A stretch of DNA of 64,000 nt from Casuarius casuarius (lineage: Eukaryota; Chordata; Aves; Casuariiformes; Casuariidae), in contig PTFA01000111.1 of the NCBI GenBank assembly GCA_003342895.1, positions 904,199-968,198 on the forward strand. Direction: 5' to 3'. The notes below the pieces were generated by a model, which had not been told where the DNA came from, ran no database searches, and was given only the letters and a program-made list of their open reading frames with translations. Below are positions 49,142-61,000 of this stretch, in pieces (the stretch's first letter is position 1; every line of letters begins with the position of its first letter). The position numbers were made by a program, and so were the translations under genes.

Positions 49142-50250
49142 CACGGGACTATGGCTGCTGCATTCTGTGGAAAGATTCCTGTTGATTTCAAAAGGCTTTT
49201 GGTCAGGTCCTGTGAATAGGTAGTATTTGGATAGGATTATATGTAATATTTGAATAGAACTGACGATGTCATACAGCTTAAAGGGTCTCTGTCAACTTAA
49301 TGGTAAGTTCTGCTTATGAAATTGCCTTCAAATACATCTTGGAGGAGTAAAAAAGAAATCAGTAGTCTATATGCAACTATCAAAATATGCAGTTCCATTC
49401 CTTCTTTGAAGAGCTTGTTATAGATGAAGCTGATTATGTACACTGGAAAAATATCGTAGATCATGTAGGTGCATGTANGGGCTCAATTCACGTTCGTTTG
49501 GTGACTGCATTTATAAAGACATTGTTTTACAGACTTTTTACTTCCTGTGATTTCTTCCTGAAGTCTCGACTTTGTTTTTCAATAGAAGCTGGGTATCTGT
49601 TGGTAACTAAACTGATGGATTGCACACATCCAGTTCGTACACTTTTCCATGCAGTGTAGCTGTGGTTGTGTTGAAGAAGCAGTTTTTGCCTGATATCTAT
49701 ACTAGCTTTGTAATGCTGTTATATAATCTCCCTGGATTTTCAATTGTACTGTTCCTGGATCATAGATTTCAATACTATTTTATCTGAGATTCTGAGAAAA
49801 AGAACAAAAAAATCTCTCCTGGATTCCAGAGGAATTGTGGAAGAAGAGGTGAAGCTCATGTAAATCTTTGACATGTTTGCCATTACCAAAACTCTCTAAT
49901 TTAAATTAGGAGCGTGATAGCACTGCTTCTGGATTTTGTCAGATCTCTCAGGCAACTAAAATAAAAAGATTCTATCAACCCTGAATATTGATAGGCAGCC
50001 AGAGGAAAAGATAAGCAGCTCATGAGTTATTGCTATATGAGATGTTCCCTTCACCCAAAATCTAAAGCAAATGGTTCAGTGAAGGAATTCAAGACAACAT
50101 TTGTCAGTGTTGCCTATCAGTCAGGTACGTAATCACTGATTTGTTGGTTGGAGTCTTCCAAGCCCAGTATTGCTCTAGCACTAATGTAATTATTATAATG
50201 TCTGCCTACTGCATTTTGCATCGTCTACATGAAGCAAAGATAAGGTCTCA

Positions 50251-50516
50251 ATGCACAATGGAGCGAGGAGGAAGTGGAACTTGCAAATTCTGCACAGCTG
50301 AACAGATGAGCTGCAGCGCTCGAGGCTGTGAATTTGTATTAACACAGCCTGCGGTCGGTTTGCTGCCTGAATTAGAAATGTTCAGTGTTTGTAGTTTCCA
50401 ACATGCAGGTGGTGAACTGGGGAACGGATGATGCAGATCCACTGGCTTTGACGGATTAAATACTAGGAATTGTCACAACTGGAAATTAATCTTAGAGCTG
50501 AATGAGATCTCTTTAG
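50251..50516 (+). other. Candidate CpG-enriched exon with splice donor
   Basis: A local rise in GC and CpG (GAGCGAGG, GCAGCGCTCGAGG, GCGGTCGG, AACGG, GACGG) within AT-rich DNA ends at CTTTAG|GTAAGAAATAG, a strong donor (GT 50,517-50,518). ATG at 50,261 opens a 56-codon frame (MERGGSGTCKFCTAEQMSCS and onward) that stops at TGA 50,429-50,431, before the donor. If it is an exon, that frame would be an upstream ORF in 5' UTR. It could be an alternative first exon of the gene whose CpG promoter is at 41.7-43.8 kb, about 8 kb upstream. No gene was recognised. Confidence 0.35.
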
Positions 50517-51285
50517 GTAAGAAATAGTGTATTAATTTCATGTTCATTGTGATAGTACTTTGCCTTAGTTGAGGTGCAGAAGTCACAGTGCAGGATATGG
50601 TGCATTTATTGCGTCAGTCTAAAGGGGTTAATAGTTATTAAGAAAATGCATCAGTTTGTTTCACTGAAGTATGTTTAGTCTTGCATTTGTTATGTCTTTC
50701 TTTTTCTCAANACCTTGTAGCTCATCCATGTTTGAATTACGGCCTTTAAAGAAAAATGATGAGTGTTTGTATTGGTTTGATGTCATCTTTACATATAGGT
50801 AGTGCATCAAACACAGTGCATTAGGAATATAATACTTCGGGCCTTGTATCTAAAGATATATAGCATGTGTATCTAAAGAACAGAGTAAATTAGAAGGGAC
50901 AGTAAGACTTTAATGTACATTCTACTGGAATGTTAAAGGCACATTGCATAGATTTATCTGTCCTGATCTGGTACAGAGATGCGATGTTGCTGGAATACAG
51001 TGGATTAATGGTGCAGTTAGTATGTACCGTTATCTTACATTGAGTTGTTACAGTCATGTGGTGGCATCTAAGCACAACCAAAGGTAGTCCCCATCTGCAT
51101 TTGCACTTTTGTTTAGCCAATAAATCATTCTCCTTGGAATTTTCAGCCTGAATTTTCCTCTCCTTGGTGCTTTAGAAAAAAAGGTGTTCTGAGTGAACTG
51201 TTCTCCTGCCCAAATCTATCTTTTCTAACAGTTTTGGCTCCAGAAAACTGAAATTAGAACATGCAGTTAGAATCTTCCATTTTGT
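50517..51285. other. Non-coding stretch
   Basis: No gene was seen. For the minus-strand candidate exon that follows, this would be 3' UTR or downstream flank. On the minus strand a poly-A signal variant ATTAAA lies near 50,908 and a canonical AATAAA near 50,605. Confidence 0.4.
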
Positions 51286-51562
51286 CTATTTCTGTCTTTG
51301 CTCTAAGTATTTTTCTTTCCTTTCCTTTAACTTTGTAATTTGTCTTGGCAGATCCCAGATCCTGCACACTGGTTTCTTACATTCATGAGTTATTAAGGTG
51401 TAATACCGGTCAAAGCGATGACCATAGCCACAATAGCTAAAGCAACACCCCATTTCTCTCTTGAATGATTTCAAATACCAGTTTTGTTGCGTTGAACTCA
51501 AGTGTCTTTTCACGAAGCATTTCTTGTCCTGGCAATAGAAATCATATGTTATTTTAGCAACG
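51286..51562 (-). CDS. Candidate cysteine-rich terminal exon, function unknown
   Basis: On the minus strand a strong acceptor (GACCTCCTGTCCTTTTCTCC then AG, ending at 51,563) is followed directly by a frame open for 91 codons to TAG (51,286-51,288), entered one base into a codon. The peptide holds eight cysteines in pattern C-x4-C, then CC-x3-C, then two more C near the C-terminal third (local strings YCQDKKCFVKRH, GCCFSYCGYGHRFDRYY and HECKKPVCRIW). It ends in a basic KLKERKEKYLEQRQK tail. At least five CpGs survive (two in the CCGGTCAAAGCGATG segment) in a neighbourhood almost devoid of them, as expected of selected sequence. No known family was recognised. It resembles no repeat that I know. 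It may be the last exon of a minus-strand gene with earlier exons at higher coordinates, a pseudogene exon, or chance. Confidence 0.35.
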
Positions 51563-54500
51563 CTGGAGAAAAGGACAGGAGGTCAGAGCAATTGTCATAG
51601 TAGTAATGTGTTGAATTCTATCAGCTATTAGCTACATAAGCATGAATGCTAGACAAATCTTTCACTTGAGTATATGAGGAAATGATTATGATCATTGGGC
51701 CCTAATACTTCATAAAAACATCCTTCTGTGGTGGATTTTGTTTTCTGTTTGCCCCCGGAGAGTTACCATTTGGTCAGGCTTGGTGTTTCACTATTTTCTG
51801 AATTCATTTACCCATGTTACCAAATAGTGAGCTGGTTTATCAAGAGGGACCAAAACTCTAAAGTTTAGAGAAGACACTCTGTATGGAGCAGGAGGAGTCA
51901 AAAAGGGTGGTAGAGAGATGGTTCAGTTTGTTTTTTTTGCTGCAGTCATGAGTTTCTCAACAGTAATGATAACATCTGTAACACTTCTTCCACTCTTCAG
52001 GCTTGAAAGCAAAGCACTGAGTGGGACAGTTGTGATTANAGTATGTCTGAGATGGGGAGACTGCATTTCCAGTTCTTCCTTTTCCTTCTGTGCATGACGA
52101 GGGTGCTTCTTGAATGACCCCCGTCCCTTATTCTTCATCTCTAACTTGGTCTGGTATTTTCCTTCTATTGTTTCTCATCAGCCCAAGATGGGCTTGTTAG
52201 TGAATGTAATTAGGTAATGAGTTGCAGACAGATTATGGGGTTCAAAGAAAGGCTAGAATGGTTAATTTTCAAGGAAAAAGAAGAACAATGAGATAAGGGT
52301 GAGTGGGTTGAGGTAAGAAGGCCATTGCATTTGGGGTGGAGCTCAAAACAAATTCAGGAAACTCACTGATGATAGAATAGGAGAGCGTGAGAAAAGGACA
52401 GGAAAGGGGGTGAGATATTTGGGGAGTAGAGATATTAGAGCAGAGAGAATAGAGAGTAGTGAGAGTTCAAGTAGTGGATACTGGATAGCTTGTAGTAGTG
52501 GCATATGAGTCGAGACAGCCTTATGAAAGTAGGTGATGGTTTTGAAGATAAGAGTTTGGTTGTCCCTGAGAGTGTCTGGTATACTGGAAAAAAGTTTACT
52601 ATATGGATCCCATTAAAAAAAAAAAAAAAGGATTCTTAGTATCATCATCACTCTAAAGGGATCTAGATTGTTGTCTTTGAAACTAGTCTTTTCTTCTGAA
52701 GAATCATTTAAAATACTTTTTGTCCAAATAAAGCACCTATTAAAATATCAAAAATTGATTTATTTTTAGTGGAACTATATCTAATTGTGTCATCACTGAA
52801 TATATTCCTTTTTTATCTCATTTTTTCCAATGACTACAATAAAGTTTTCTGTTTCATTTCGAATATATATTTTGCAATATGACAAATATGACCATTAACC
52901 CACGGTTCCTGAGAGAAATTAGTCTTGCAGAAGAAGCATGCAGAATGTGAAGAAATTTATTTTGTATTATGTAAAATCAGACTTATCAAACTATGCAGGT
53001 TTTGATGGTTCTCTCATTGCTCCGGAGGGAAAAAAAGAAAATTAGAGTAAAATTTATCTTCATCCTACTTGTATGCATCACTCAAATATAGTAATTTAAT
53101 AGTTGATGAAGAGTCCATGCATGGGCTGCTGTACCGCTACATCACGTCTATATTATATTCTATAGTTATGAATCTTTTCTTTGCTCACTTTATAAACAAA
53201 ATAGAGTTGATGTACTTGTGCCCAGCCAAAAGTGTTGTCTTGTAAAATAGCAGATCTTTGAGATAGAAAGAAGCCAGAATAAATCAGTCATTTTTGCTCA
53301 GAACATGTAAGGCACTAGCCTTCCCTTTCATGTCCCTAATAAACAGGTTTCCCCTATGCACATAACTTTTTAAATGTAGAGCGTATATATCATGACTTTT
53401 AAAACAAGCTTTTACTTCACTTGTTGTAAACTGTATGTTTGAAGGATTACGAGCATGACTAAGATCCCATTAACACTGTTTTTACCTTGTTTTGTACCAG
53501 TGCCTTCAGTGGCACTGTGCCTGATGTTTGCGTGTCTGGAAGTATTACTTTATATGCTTAAAAAAGAAAGTCAGGCTGTGAGTTTTTTCTTCTCCTATTG
53601 CAGCTAACATCTCACCATTAATGTATTAATTTGTCAGATGTCTCTTTTCAGCTAAGGAGAACATGTTCTCTGTGGAGTAAATTGTTTACCAGCCAGCTAT
53701 ATATGTTTGCCCTAGTGAATTTGAGTGAAATGGCCCATCACGAATTCCTGTAACTGCATTAACCTTCTTGACACAGTGACTCTGAAAAGTTAAGACGAGG
53801 ATACAAANGGATGACAGGAAGTGCTGGAAAGTAGATTCTTGATCATGACACACATTTTATTGTGTGTAAATAGGCTTAGAATTTAATCAAATCATTTTCT
53901 GAGATAAAATTTTGTTTGAAATTTATTTGTCCTCATGAGATGATTCTTGTTAAACAGGAGAAATTTATGTTATTGGAATTTAAAGCTAAAATGTTTTAAA
54001 TTCCTAATCTGTACTGACTTCTAATATGTGCTCAGATTTTGTGTTTATACAAGTAGAACTTTCATGTACAGGAGGATAAAACATCAAATGGAGGAGGAAA
54101 AAAATCCCCTGACAAGCTACTTTATTACCTTATACTGATTTCTGTCTCTGCTCTGACATGCACCAGGATTGATTATTTATAGTACATATTTTCTATGAAT
54201 AAATAAGCCTGAATTTTATGTCAGGAGATATCTCAACTCAACGCAGAAGTCATTTTCCAGAGAAGGCTGATAAAATGTTTGGGCAAAAAAGAACTCAGTT
54301 TTTGTAGAACAATATTCTGTCTTTATTTGCAAAAGCATGAAGATGCTTTTTAAAGATCCACAAAAAATAAATAGAGTAGATGAGAAATAAAAGATGAAGA
54401 ATCTAGACTCTGTCTAGACTGCTAAGTGCTTTCCAGATTCTTTGATAAATCTTTGGGAATAGGATTTTGGGGGGAAAAGGGGAAAAGGAGTGAATTTCTT

Positions 54501-57002
54501 GTATTTCTTGTTTTGTTTTGATTTAAGTTTCTCTTCTTTGAGAGAGGAAATGGCTTCAAATATCTAAACTTGGAAATCTGCTTCATGGATTTATAAGATG
54601 GCAACTTTTGGAAGGGGAAGGGACAGTGAATGGGAGCCTTCTCCAAATACAGGATCAGGATATAGCTGGGTCGTGAACTCCAGTCCACAGACTGACATAT
54701 GCTTCTGGGTTCTCTGATCTAGATGTAACTGAAGTTGTGCCAGAACTTATTTTGGCCTTTTTATCAGCCCATGATTTTCAGGGTAGTGAATTGACTTGCT
54801 GACAACTTTACTCATTCCTTTTTCCTGGGAGGTGTTTTAGAGTTACAAGAAAGAATTCNCATTCTAAATGTTCTTAAGTATTGCTGTATGAAGGATACTG
54901 AGACAGGCTTGTGTGCATAGAGTTTTATTAGTGGGGTCTGTAGCTGATGGCATACATCAACTCTAACGATGAAAGATACTTTAGGAGGAAAATAAGTAAG
55001 TAAATAAAAAAGGGGAGGGAGAAAGGAAAAGGGCAAACTCCCCCCAGTGATCTGCCAGGAAAAGCAGTGTTGGGGTCCTTGGAAGGCATCTTCCTCCTGG
55101 TGTTCCTTCTGGTGCAGTAGCTGGTAACAATGAAGACGGAGAGGATGATGATCATTTTTTTACACGCTTCCTAGCACTGTATAAGTCAATACCTCCTTAA
55201 ACTCCCCACTGGAAATTTCCATTTTTTATTCTATTAGTTCTGACTGGAATGTGCTAATTTTTAGGTGCAAGCATTGCACGTTGGCTGTTAAACTTCTATA
55301 CACATATGTTATTGGATAATATTTATTAATTATTTAAATGACTATTACCTGTTTTGCTGTGCACTGTATTTTGGTGTTCTCTAATATAAACTAAAGTCTA
55401 CAAAACAAAAGATAAGGGGTGGGGGGAGGAAGAGGGGCCATTCTCATACCAGTGGTAGTTGTTTTCCACAAGAACCCTCCATAACAGCATTATTGGGATT
55501 TGCAGTTGCAAGTCTGTGTGAATAATAGTGCAAGCCCCACAGCATGAGAACAAGGGAAGAATAAAAATACTGCTACTAAGGCTCTGGAAAACATTGCCTC
55601 AGTGGCTTTGGGGAAAGCTTACAGAGCTGCAAATACCAGGCNCTTAGCATTATTAAGGCTAAGGTGTGAGGTCCTTAAGGCAAAATATGCCTTGAAAACA
55701 TACAAGAATAAAAAATTCCCAGTAGATCACTTAAGCTTAGAATAAGAGATATGAAAATTAGGATCATCTAGACATAGCTTAGGACTCTCTCTGGAATATT
55801 ATCTCCACAAAAAAAAAGTAGAGNTCAAAGGGGCTTTTGTTTGTTTGTTTAAATTGCTTTAAACACTGGCCCTACATACCAATATAATACTTTTATTTAA
55901 AAAAAAATAGTGATACTTTAAGACAAAAGGGTAAATTTAGATTTACCTTATGTTTTGTTGTATTGGTATAAATACAACCAGTACTTGTTTGTACACTGTT
56001 TGAAAATATGAAGTGATTTTGAGTCCCCTTATAACTTCCTAGTATTTTATGATCTATCCTTTGGAGGGAAGGGCTGTCTCTTGTTCTAAGACTACCGTAC
56101 ATTTAAATGCATTATGACTTTTAAATCACAAAAACTGCCTGATATCGACATTAGCCAATGCCTCNGGGTATTCCAAAATACAAAATTTAGCCACAGGCAC
56201 TAACAACACATACAGTGTATTCTGTCATATCTTGGTGCTCTTCCCAGAAACGCTACATTCAGAAAGCTGTACTTTGAGGAATGATGTTGCAGGATCAGAT
56301 GGTGAGATTCATTAGAGGCTGAGGTAGCTCAATAGGGAGTACAGAGCTATCCTTGATGCTCTTGGCTATTGTAATGATGGCAAACAACAATGATGCCCAC
56401 AGAATTTTTTTGAGCTAGATGCAAACTGATAAAATCATCCTAAACAAATCCCAACAGTTGCAGATTTGGTTTTTCATCACATCTCTAAGCCTAGGTACAG
56501 TTTTCTTTCCTGAAAAAGCTATGCATTGAAGGATTGCAAATGTTTCTTAATGATCCAAGAAACTATTTCAGATCACATGAGCAGCTGTCCGGTGGCTAGA
56601 TGTGTCAAACTAGTTATTCCCAGAGTTTGGCTGTTGTGAACTCTGGAAGCTGTGGAATAACAACAGTTTAGATTCTTGACTGTTCTGTCATGAAAACTGA
56701 AAAAAAAAAAAAAGAGAGAAAAAAAAAACCCTTTGTTTTACCATATGCTCTGCTCGCTGACTAGTAGTTGATGAAAGATCTGTGCAGGGCTGCTATGCTT
56801 GTTTCCCACTGTGATCTGTATATGAGTCCAGGAGGTCCAAAGTAGCAAGACTGTGTTTAAAAACTTTTATCAAAAAAAAAGTGACTATATTACACAAACT
56901 AGCAAAGAATTGATTCTATTTTGTGGTTCACATATTTTAGATAATCTAATCTGCATCTAAAAATATGTCATGCTGTCTCTTTTCTGCATCTGATTCAGTG
57001 AA
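51563..57002. other. Non-coding stretch
   Basis: No gene was recognised. A 71-codon minus-strand frame (51,923-52,138), Lys/Arg/Glu-rich at its start and interrupted by one N, lies just upstream of the cysteine-rich candidate exon, but no donor joins them. About 52,380-52,500 is purine-rich (GA). Poly-A runs occur at about 52,614-52,629 and 56,699-56,713. About 53,630-53,770 is complex and possibly conserved. Confidence 0.45.
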
Positions 57003-57007
57003 GCTGG
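57003..57007 (-). repeat. Target-site duplication (GCTGG), one side
   Basis: GCTGG directly abuts the LTR end and recurs at 58,039-58,043 on the other side. Five bp fits several endogenous-retrovirus classes, including ERVL-like and some gamma-like elements. Confidence 0.75.
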
Positions 57008-58038
57008 TGTCCCGATCCAATATCAGGGGGGTTTCGTTACGATCCCAAGGACAAGATTAAGACGCTAAATCCGGTCAAATATCGTACAACCGTTTAACTT
57101 TATTTTCCACGAAGTGGGGAGAAAAGGTGGGGAAAAGCGAAGGGGAAAAGATAAAGTTAGAAAAGGAGAGAAGAAGCTAGCTACCACCACTCCGAGTCCG
57201 ATGATGTTCTGCTGGCTCCGTTCGAATTACAGCTCAGGCTGGGTGCCTCCGAAGAGGACCCAGAACAAAGAAGTCCTTGGGCAATTATACTTTCCAATCT
57301 AAGCTCTCCACCCTTCACGCAGTAGTTTGGACCAATAGTAATATTTAGGTCTGGGGTCTCCTGCTCCTTATTGGGTCCCTAGGTAGGTTGTTTACCATTG
57401 TGGTTTCTGCTGACAGATGCGTTTTCATTCTTCGGGTCCTGCCCTTATCTCTCAAGGCCCTGACAAATTATTACTTCCCCAGCAGTGACAGTAGGTGTTA
57501 TTTCCCAAGGTCCGGACAAAGGGAATATAATCTGGACCCCGAGATAGCCCAGACCCCCCTCAATCAGCATTGTTTCAGCAGCGAGAGGAGGCCCTGCTCC
57601 CCAGGGTCCTGGCGCCCAAGCAGGCCTCACTTCAATGCCTTGACATCCTTCCTCCCGGAGCGTGAAGCATGGGAATGCAAACTGCTGGNAACCCCCTTGT
57701 CTTTCCCGCCTGCACCAGCTCTGGGGCCCTTTCTCACTGACCTAGGAGTGCGGCCTAAGGCTTCAGCAAATTTAGCTACTCATGCTAAGCAAGCTTCATA
57801 GAAGTTGTGCTAAGCGGCAATAATTTACAGTCCAGGTCCCAAAGTCTCCGCCTGATCATGGTCTGGTTCAGCNCAGGCTCNGTGTGTCCTGGGTGGTCGC
57901 AGGGAGACCATTTCNGGGGTCGCAGCAGCTCAGTCCTGTTTCCGCCNGGAACAGATGGCTTGTTCGGGGTTATGGTTTGCTTGCACCTTATGTACCAAGA
58001 AATGTTTAAGGCAAAAGTTCACTCATCTGTTCGCCACA
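57008..58038 (-). mobile_element. Solo LTR of an avian endogenous retrovirus
   Basis: A 1,031-bp element in minus orientation with TG...CA ends (5' TGTGGCGAACAG on the minus strand, 3' GATCGGGACA) and a 5-bp GCTGG duplication. Promoter parts are spaced correctly on the minus strand: CCAAT (57,370-57,374), a TATA-like GTATAATTG (57,282-57,290) about 80 bp later, and the poly-A signal AATAAA (57,099-57,104). This suggests U3 of about 780 bp, R of about 160 bp and U5 of about 80 bp. GC content and CpG density exceed those of the flanks. No primer-binding site, gag, pol or env sequence borders it, so it is a solo LTR produced by LTR-LTR recombination. Intact ends and TSD, plus several ambiguous bases (57,689, 57,873, 57,881, 57,915, 57,947), point to a relatively young, multi-copy family. 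The exact ERV class was not recognised. Confidence 0.82.
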
Positions 58039-58043
58039 GCTGG
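58039..58043 (-). repeat. Target-site duplication (GCTGG), other side
   Basis: Second GCTGG copy, directly after the terminal CA of the plus-strand reading. Confidence 0.75.
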
Positions 58044-61000
58044 TTTTGTTGTAAGACACCAACAGCCTTTGGGTTTCTGTGATTTCTCTTCCGGTGAATA
58101 ACCGGAATCTCCTTCCCCAAAGAAGTGTCAGTCAGAAAAATGACAGGTCTGTCTGTCTGCCAGTGCCTTTGATTCCTAAACTAGTCTTTTATACCACTAT
58201 GTGGGGCCAGAAATCACTGAAAATTAGTACCATGGTTCTGAATCTCTTGGAACTGCAGCTTTATTGGTTGTAACTAAGGAGAACTGTAACTAAGCCTAAA
58301 GGTTACTACTCTTCCTCTAGTCCAGATACTATCAGATGATACCTAGATGAACTTCATAGCATCATTAAAAGAATATGAAGATACTCTGTAAGATTTTTCT
58401 AAAATTTTTACAAAAAAGACCTTGCTTGAGTCCCCTGTGAAACATCTCATCTCACCTACTACAGAGGTCTGCTTTCAAAACTGTAGACAACTATATGTGT
58501 GCTAGTTACTCTGGGCTCCCATTGGAAATGGGAAGAAATAATAACTTTTGGATGCAATTTATTTACCTGTTTTAATGTCTTCTTTAGAATGAGATGAAGC
58601 ATTCACTATCAATATTTGTGAGTAATGAATTCATTTGATCAGATGAATCCTAGCCCTGTACATTTGGCTTTGGTTAGTTTACAGTGCTCCATGGAGTATG
58701 TGCTGTTGCTTTTCTTGTTCTAAGGCTTTGTCAAGGAAACTCAGACACATATTATTTCTGAAGCAATAGCTGTGGCAGAGGTCCCTTACAAATGAGCTTT
58801 ATTGTTCTCTCTGCTATTGTAGAGTGACTGGTCTCCTTTTAACATGAAGGACTGCTCTTTTCTTGGCAATAGGATTCTTGATGCTTTGGCATTTGTGTCA
58901 TTTTCAAGTACATTTTCTTTAAGAAGGTGCAGGATTGTTGGATGTCTGATATACTTGAAAGCTAGTGATATTCTAGACTCCACCTGTAATTTGAGGTTGT
59001 TACAACATTTATCAAAGGCCTGAATGATCAGATTATCGTCCTTTTTGAACTTTTGACTGCTAGTAGGTTTTTCACACAGTTTCTTGTGTGTTGTTATCGG
59101 TGATGAGAAACCTCATTCTTCTGTCCAGCCCAAACATATATTTTTAATCCTGCATATAGCAGTTAAACTTTCAAAAGCAACAACAGAAACACTGGTTTCA
59201 TTTCCTAGGCAATCGTGAATATTCTCCACCCAAAACTTTTTTGGCATTATGAATAAATTAAAATAAGAGAATTTGGAAGCATAAGGCAAGTTTCATTATT
59301 TATAATCATGGTTTAACACAAGTATGATCATTATATAACTCCAATTAATGACAATTATTTCAATTTCATTTTAAAACATTCCATAACAGTACCAACCAAG
59401 GGAATAGCTAGGGCTACTCCCTAGCTGTAATGGGGCTGTTGCAGGGCATGTCTGTCAATTCAGTAGCAGCAGTTAATATTTCTGACATGAACAGGGTTAA
59501 AGGGTTCAGACATTTTAGGATATTTTTTGTTAAAAATCATCTAAGAAAATTATTTTTAAAATAAAAATTTTGAACATTTGCAACATATTTCAAGTTCTGT
59601 CCATTTTTTATATAAATACATTTTTAGCTGTTTTAAATCTTCATTTTTTATTGCCAGATACAAGAATTGCATGTAGCCACTTGATGATCTTGAATTTGCT
59701 TTTATGAATAGCATTTTTCATAAAATCAGTTATTTTTTTAAATACATTTGAAACAAATGCAAACTCAAATTCTGAAAATTTTGAACATCTGTAGCAGTTC
59801 ATTTGCAATGAACATCTGTCTCCTGAATACCAGCTAGGGATGTTTGTTTTTGTGATAGTATGCATTCCAGTTAGATTCTTGAGTAAGACGGTAGCATTTC
59901 TTGTGCACAGATAATCAGATAATGATTTCTATTCACCTTATGTTTGGAATTGGTTACATTACAAGAGTCTCATTTCAAAGGAAGGCTAGTTGTGTTTTAT
60001 ACAGGTAGGGCTCTTTCTCAATATCTCAAGTTCAGTTGTGATTTATGAGGATGTTAGCCAAAATATTTGAGGTCTTCCTTAAAATGGTGATGTCCTCCTG
60101 CTTACTGAACAGATTTAATTATTAAATTAATTCAGTAATTTAAAACCAGCTGTGACTACAACAAAGGCTTTTATCACTTGCCTATCTGTAAGTCTTGCTC
60201 TATTGTATCTTAGACAAGTCAAGAGAAAAAAGGGAATAAAAAATAACTGCAAACTGCAGTATGTTCTTAATCATGTTCTAGACTATTTGTGTAAGCCTCG
60301 GAATAATTAACTACATGTAGAATATCTTTGTTAACATAGTTACCGCTGGTGAGGAAATTTTGCACAAATAGGCAATTTATTTTTGAAACACAAGATCCTG
60401 AGTTTACAGTGCTTGAGAAAGACAAGGATTTTACTGCTGCTGTAGTTTGACACCAGTAGGGTCTGTTGGGGAATTGGGTTTCAAAGCTTTTGGAAATCAG
60501 GCCTTTTAGCTGCCTTAAGTGGACTTAAACTTTATAGTTATCCTCAATATAGATACTGACTACACCTGTACATTTCTGGAGGCTGTTTGTACTTGGAGTA
60601 CATCTACAAAGTATTATGCAGGACTGTGCAATGTGTAACTCCAGGCTAGCTTCAGAACTGGACTCAGTACAGCCATATTAGTGCACTGACATGGCAGGGC
60701 TGTTCAGCTCTCCTGCATGTTGGGTGCTTTGCTTGGGTGGAAAGTCCTCTAACATCCTGCTTCTGGGACCTGAACTGCTGTCTTTGCACAGCACTACAGC
60801 ATAATACATGACATACCAGCCTGGTCAGAGTTAGCTTACTTTCTCCACATAACTCTTAAGGTGTATCGTCAATTCTTATAGCCTGTTGAGATACAGTTTA
60901 TCTTGTGGTCTGCAAAATGGCAGCAGTTTGGCTTTTGTGCAAGGGACTTTTAAAAAATTATTTTCTTTAATGCTATATTTAGAACTTGGGATAGTTACTG

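Larger units (their letters stand above)
43761..50250. other. Non-coding stretch downstream of the CpG island
   Basis: No gene was recognised. If the first-exon reading is right, this is intron. Direct repeats include ATATCAGCTCTATTAAT/CTATCAGGTCTATTAAT (about 44,715-44,755) and a 39-bp period duplication at 49,088-49,141. A 10-bp hairpin lies at 47,238-47,262. Candidate conserved blocks lie at about 44,640-45,000 and 47,990-48,110. At 47,777-47,861 a strong acceptor and a weak donor bound an open 85-nt segment, judged too weak to call. Confidence 0.45.

Noticed and set aside
51923..52138. 71-codon minus-strand frame next to the cysteine-rich candidate exon
   Set aside because: No splice donor links it to the candidate exon, its start lacks a convincing acceptor, and the peptide is unrecognised.
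57610..57624. TGGCGCCCAAGCAGG, resembling a tRNA-Lys primer-binding site
   Set aside because: It lies in the middle of the LTR, on the strand opposite to the LTR's promoter and poly-A signals, and is not preceded by an LTR end; treated as coincidence.
57388..57801. 137-codon plus-strand frame
   Set aside because: It lies antisense inside the solo LTR, with no homology to retroviral proteins; it reflects the LTR's GC content.
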